DNA from: Hydractinia symbiolongicarpus
Lineage: Eukaryota > Cnidaria > Hydrozoa > Anthoathecata > Hydractiniidae
Assembly: GCF_029227915.1 (NCBI RefSeq)
Contig: NC_079881.1
Coordinates: forward strand, 2,604,001 to 2,668,000
Direction of reading: 5' to 3'
Length of the DNA: 64,000 bases
Positions 60,218 through 64,000 of this stretch are shown here, one piece after another; position 1 is the first letter of the stretch, and each line of letters opens with the position of its first letter. The translations under genes and the position numbers were made by a program. Below the pieces are notes generated by a model. It had not been told where the DNA came from, did not search any database, and saw only the letters and a list, made by a program, of their open reading frames with translations.

Positions 60218-61578
60218 GAAGAATGTATTTCCTTGGAGTCCAATTGGCTGATTTATCGCATTTATAAGTTCACAGTCCAGAATCAGTTCAATTAAGTCCT
60301 ACAGTCAATTGCTTCACTGTAAAAAGCCATACAACTTAGTAATATCGGAAAAAAATCACTAAATACATGTTGGTACGAATATGTGACGCAACCGTTGTAA
60401 CTCAAACGGACTGATACAGTTAGAACGTCATTGAAAGGTAGTTTTTGAAACTGTCTCTATTTCTTCAGGGCGCGTTAACGGCTAGGATTGGTCCCACAGT
60501 AAAAAAAGACTTATTTATCTAAATTTTTTAAAAAAACCGCTACTACAGAGCATAGTGTACTCGTTGAATCAAAGCAATCATGTCGAATTAAGAAGAATGT
60601 TATTCCTTGGAGTCCAATTGGCTCATTTATCGCATTTATAACGTCACAGTCCGGAATCAGTTCAATTGAGTCTCACAGTCAATCGCTTCACTGTTAAAAG
60701 CGATACAACTTAGTAATATCAGAAAAAAATCACTAAATACATGTTGGTACGAATATGTGACGCAACCGTTGTAACTCAAACGGACTGATACCGTTAGAAC
60801 GTCATTGAAAGGTAGTTTTTGAAACTGTCTCTACTTCTTCAGCGCGCAATAACGGCTAGGATTGGTCCCATAGTAAAAAATGACTTAAGTATCTTAATTT
60901 TTAAATGAAGCGCTTCCACAGCGCCAAGTGCAAGCGCTGAGTTCCAACAATTATGTCAAAGTAAGAAAAATGTTATTTCTTGGAGTCTAGTTGGCTCACT
61001 TATCACATTTATAAGGTCAAAGGCCAAAGTTAGTTCAATTAAGTCCCACAGTCAATCATTTCATTGTTAAAAGCGATACAACTTAGTAATATCGGAAAAA
61101 TGTCAGTAAGTACATGTTGGTACGAATATGTGACGCAACCGTTGTATCTCAAACGGATTGATACCGCTACGAAGTCAATGAGATTTAGTTTTTGAGAATG
61201 TCTCTATTTCTTCAGTGCGTGCTAACGGCCAGGATTGGTCCCACAGTAAAAAAAGACTTATTTATCTAATTTTTTAAAAAAAGCCCTACCACAAAGCATA
61301 GTGTACACGCTGAATCCCAGCAATCATGTCGAATTAAGAAGAATGTTATTCCTTGGAGTCCAATTGGCTCAATTATCGCATTTATAAGGTCACAGTCCAG
61401 AATCAGTTCAATTAAGTCTCACAGTCAATCACTTCACTGTTAAAAGCGATACAACTTAGAAATATCAGAAAAAAATCACTAAATATATGTTGGTACGAAT
61501 ATGTGACGCAACCGTTGTATCTCAAACGGATTGATACCGGCACGAAGTCAATGAGATTTAGTTTTTGAGAATGTCTCT

Positions 61579-62324
61579 ATTTCTTCAGTGTGTGCTAACG
61601 GCCAGGATTGGTCCCACAGAAAAAAAAGACTTATTTATCTAAATTTTTAAAAAAAATCGCTAACACAGAGCATAGTGTACACGCTGAATCCCAGCAATCA
61701 TGTCGAATTAAGAAGAATGTTATTCCTTGGAGTCCAATTGGCTCATTTATCGCATTTATAAGGTCACAGTGCAGAATCAGTTCAATTAATTCCCACAGTC
61801 AATCGCTTCACTGTTAAAAGCGATACAACTTAGTAATATCGGAAAAAAATCACTAAATACATGTTGGTACGAATATGTGACGCAACCGTTGTAACTCAAA
61901 TGGATTGATACCGTTAGAACGTCATTGAAAGGTAGTTTTTGAAACTGTCTCTATTTCTTCAGGGCGCGATAACGGCCGGGATTGGTCCCACAGTAAAAAA
62001 TGACTTAATTATCTAAATTTTTAAATGAAGCGCTTCCACAGCGCCAAGTGCAATCGCTGAGTTTCAACAATTATGTCAAAGTAAGAAAAATGTTATTTCT
62101 TGGAGTCCAGTTCGCTCACTTATCACATTTATAAGGTCAAAGGCCAAAGTTAGTTCAATTAAGTCCCACAGTCAATCATTTCATTGTTAGAAGCGATATA
62201 GTTAATAATATCGGAAAAATGTCAGTAAGTACATGTTGGTACGAATATGTGACGCAACCGTTGTATCTCAAACGGAATGATACCGGCACGAAGTCAATGA
62301 GATTTAGTTTTTGAGAATGTCTCT
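61579..62324. repeat. 746-bp dimer, copy 1
   Basis: A C monomer (CAGTGTGTGCTAAC, CAGAAAAAAAAGAC, AAAAAAATCGCTAACAC) plus a GGGCGCGATAACGGCCGGG monomer, repeated directly in the next 746 bp. The C monomers contain an identical 69-codon reading frame in both copies, so this stretch of about 210 bp encodes no amino-acid change. Confidence 0.9.
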
Positions 62325-63070
62325 ATTTCTTCAGTGTGTGCTAACGGCCAGGATTGGTCCCACAGAAAAAAAAGACTTATTTATCTAAATTTTTAAAAAA
62401 AATCGCTAACACAGAGCATAGTGTACACGCTGAATCCCAGCAATCATGTCGAATTAAGAAGAATGTTATTCCTTGGAGTCCAATTGGCTCATTTATCGCA
62501 TTTATAAGGTCACAGTGCAGAATCAGTTCAATTAATTCCCACAGTCAATCGCTTCACTGTTAAAAGCGATACAACTTAGTAATATCGGAAAAAAATCACT
62601 AAATACATGTTGGTACGAATATGTGACGCAACCGTTGTAACTCAAATGGATTGATACCGTTAGAACGTCATTGAAAGGTAGTTTTTGAAACTGTCTCTAT
62701 TTCTTCAGGGCGCGATAACGGCCGGGATTGGTCCCACAGTAAAAAATGACTTAATTATCTAAATTTTTAAATGAAGCGCTTCCACAGCGCCAAGTGCAAT
62801 CGCTGAGTTTCAACAATTATGTCAAAGTAAGAAAAATGTTATTTCTTGGAGTCCAGTTCGCTCACTTATCACATTTATGAGGTCAAAGGCCAAAGTTAGT
62901 TCAATTAAGTCCCACAGTCAATCATTTCATTGTTAGAAGCGATATAGTTAATAATATCGGAAAAATGTCAGTAAGTACATGTTGGTACGAATATGTGACG
63001 CAACCGTTGTATCTCAAACGGATTGATACCGGCACGAAGTCAATGAGATTTAGTTTTTGAGAATGTCTCT
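62325..63070. repeat. 746-bp dimer, copy 2
   Basis: Near-identical to copy 1; visible differences include TTATGAGG for TTATAAGG near 62,877. Both copies share the unusual GCGATATAGTTAATAATATCGG, where the usual AACTTAGT loop of the CGATAT dyad is rearranged, which marks them as one event. Confidence 0.9.
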
Positions 63071-64000
63071 ATTTCTTTAGTGCGTGCTAACGGCCAGGAT
63101 TGGTCCCACAGTAAAAAAAGACTTATTTATCTAAATTTTTAAAAAAAGCGCTACCACAGAGCATAGTGTACACGCTGAACCCCAGCAATCATGTCGAATT
63201 AAGAAGAATGTTATTCCTTGGAGTCCAATTGGCTCATTTATCGCATTTATAAGGTCACAGTCCAGAATCAGTGCAATTAAGTCCCACAGTCAATCGCTTC
63301 ACTGTTAAAAGCGATACAACTTAGTAATATCGGAAAAAAATCACTAACTACATGTTGGTACGAATATGTGACGCAACCGTTGTAACTCAAACGGATTGAT
63401 ACCGTTAGAACGTCATTGAAAGGTAGTTTTTGAAACTGTCTCTATTTCTTCAGGGCGCGATATCGGCCGGGATTGGTCCCACAGTAAAAAATGACTTAAG
63501 TATCTAAATTTTTAAATGAAGCGCTTCCACAGGGCCCAGTGTAATCGCTGAGTTCCAACAATCATGTCAAAGTAAGAACAATGTTTTTTCTTGGAGTCCA
63601 GTTGTCTCACTTATCACATTTATAAGGTCACAGGCCAAAATTAATTCAATTAAGTGCCACAGTCAATCATTTCATTGTTAAAAGCGACATAACTTAGTAA
63701 TATCAGAAAAAAATCACTAAATACATGTTGGTACGAATATGTGACGCAACCGTTATATCTCAAACGGATTAATACCGGCACGAAGTCAATGAGATTTAGT
63801 TTTTGAGAATGTCTCTATTCCTTCAGTGTGTGCTAACGGCCAGGATTGGGCCCACAGAAAAAAAGACTTATTTATCTAAATTTTTAAAAAAAGCGCTACC
63901 ACAGAGCATAGTGTACACGCTGAATCCCAGCAATCATGTCAAAGTAAGAAGAATGTTTTTTCTTGGAGTCCAGTTGTCTCACTTATCACATTTATATAGT
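63071..64000. repeat. Array end in this window, with a hybrid monomer
   Basis: C monomer at 63071, GGGCGCGATATC monomer at about 63,444, then a C-headed monomer from about 63,816. The last one reads as C through CAGAGCATAGTG and GAATCCCAGC. It then continues ATGTCAAAGTAAGAA and GTTTTTTCTTGGAGTCCAGTTGTCTCAC, the tail of the monomer 372 bp upstream (63,561 on). The switch is at about 63,931-63,945. Similarity has not ended at 64,000, so the array continues. Confidence 0.8.

Larger units (their letters stand above)
56731..61578. repeat. Mosaic satellite region, right part
   Basis: Heads in order: C (56731), CACGCGATAAC, ACAGCGCGCGC, C (57848), C (58221), GGCGCGATAAC (58594), C, C, ACAGCGCGCGC (about 59,71x), C (about 60,08x), GGGCGCGTTAAC, GCGCAATAAC and C (61206). 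The C/non-C alternation fails twice where two C monomers are adjacent. Segments resemble the large block further left (for example 57.25-57.6 and 59.5-59.95 kb resemble 47.9-48.35 kb) but with more differences. Confidence 0.78.
1..64000. repeat. Head-to-tail satellite DNA array, monomer about 372 bp
   Basis: The block reading ATTTCTTCAG recurs at 1, 373, 745, 1118, 1490, 1862, 2235, 2607 and so on to the end, at spacings of 369-373 bp (516 bp only where the 25.4 kb insertion lies). Every copy I read is in the same orientation, and I found no inverted block. Nearly every monomer keeps the same landmarks in order: a TAACGG core, GGATTGGTCCCACAGT, an A/T-tract stretch, CGCTGAGTTCC, CAATCATGTC, TTAAGAAGAATG, TCAATTAAGTCCCACAGTC, TACATGTTGGTACGAATATG and CCGTTGTAACTCAAACGG. 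Nothing gene-like lies between copies. The monomer is close to two nucleosome repeats in length, as for many centromeric or pericentromeric satellites, but the chromosomal position is inference. I do not recognise the family by name. Confidence 0.98.

Noticed and set aside
61608-62563. Two identical 69-codon plus-strand frames at 61608-61817 and 62354-62563, and smaller plus-strand frames at 21955, 24934 and 35168
   Set aside because: They are parts of C-type or related monomers, and the two identical ones lie in duplicated 746-bp dimers. There is no start context or recognisable domain, and homologous monomers are interrupted.
1-64000. CRISPR array
   Set aside because: Repeats are about 372 bp with no short repeat/unique spacer structure; the variable parts are diverged satellite, not spacers.
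1-64000. Known named satellites such as human alpha satellite or the Drosophila 1.688 (359-bp) family
   Set aside because: Neither the monomer length nor any stretch I can recall matches, and I found no CENP-B box. I therefore leave the family unnamed.

Overview
The whole 64 kb window is one head-to-tail tandem array of an AT-rich satellite DNA with a monomer of about 372 bp (roughly 171 copies), interrupted only once, by a piece of about 142 bp at about 25,429-25,570. I see no real protein-coding gene, tRNA, rRNA or CRISPR array. The short open frames that exist are reading frames through the satellite itself. This organisation (one repeat family, all copies in one orientation, nested multimeric higher-order repeats, one small retroelement-like insertion) is typical of centromeric, pericentromeric or other constitutive heterochromatin in a eukaryote. 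The inserted piece ends in an AATAAA-like signal and an (AAG)n tail, resembling the 3' end of a non-LTR retrotransposon. That makes an invertebrate such as an insect plausible, but I do not recognise the satellite family and cannot name the species.

I set the monomer phase at the block that usually reads ATTTCTTCAG, just before the conserved TAACGG core. Monomers fall into diagnostic classes. A has a GCGTGATAAC head. B has GCGAACTAAC. C has GCGTGCTAACGGCC, usually with CAGAGC-TAGTG further in. D has GCGCGATAAC followed by GGTT-G-GCCCAC. A right-hand group of non-C types has heads such as GCGCAATAAC, CACGCGATAAC, GGGTGCGATAAC and ACAGCGCGCGCTAAC.

Layout. 1-8,934: A/B dimers of about 744 bp, with one C intruder, one A/B hybrid and displaced duplicates. 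8,935-17,497: mixed order of A, B, C and D. 17,498-23,830: tetrameric repeat made from A, C, D and C (about 1.49 kb). 23,831-25,835: a transition zone holding the insertion. 25,836-30,289: trimeric repeat (about 1.117 kb) that grows to a tetramer in its third copy. 30,290-33,637: mixed monomers, then two 745-bp dimers. 33,638-41,129: C/non-C alternation with a 1.1 kb segment repeated 2,602 bp away. 41,130-44,111: two copies of a 1,491-bp tetramer. 44,636-55,069: a 13-monomer block (4,845 bp) followed by a second copy grown to 15 monomers (about 5,589 bp). 55,070-56,730: 745-bp dimers. 56,731-61,578: a mosaic with a single-monomer duplication. 61,579-63,070: two nearly identical 746-bp dimers. 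63,071-64,000: array continues past the window edge, with a hybrid monomer in progress.

The main biological content is the record of array evolution: local duplications of 1, 2, 3, 4, 7, 13 and 15 monomers, hybrid monomers left by out-of-register exchange, and one insertion that carries a 5' scrap of satellite sequence. Each monomer also carries short dyads and sequence cores that could be protein-binding sites, but this is untested. Region boundaries are by-eye estimates, usually good to within tens of bases; no alignment was computed.
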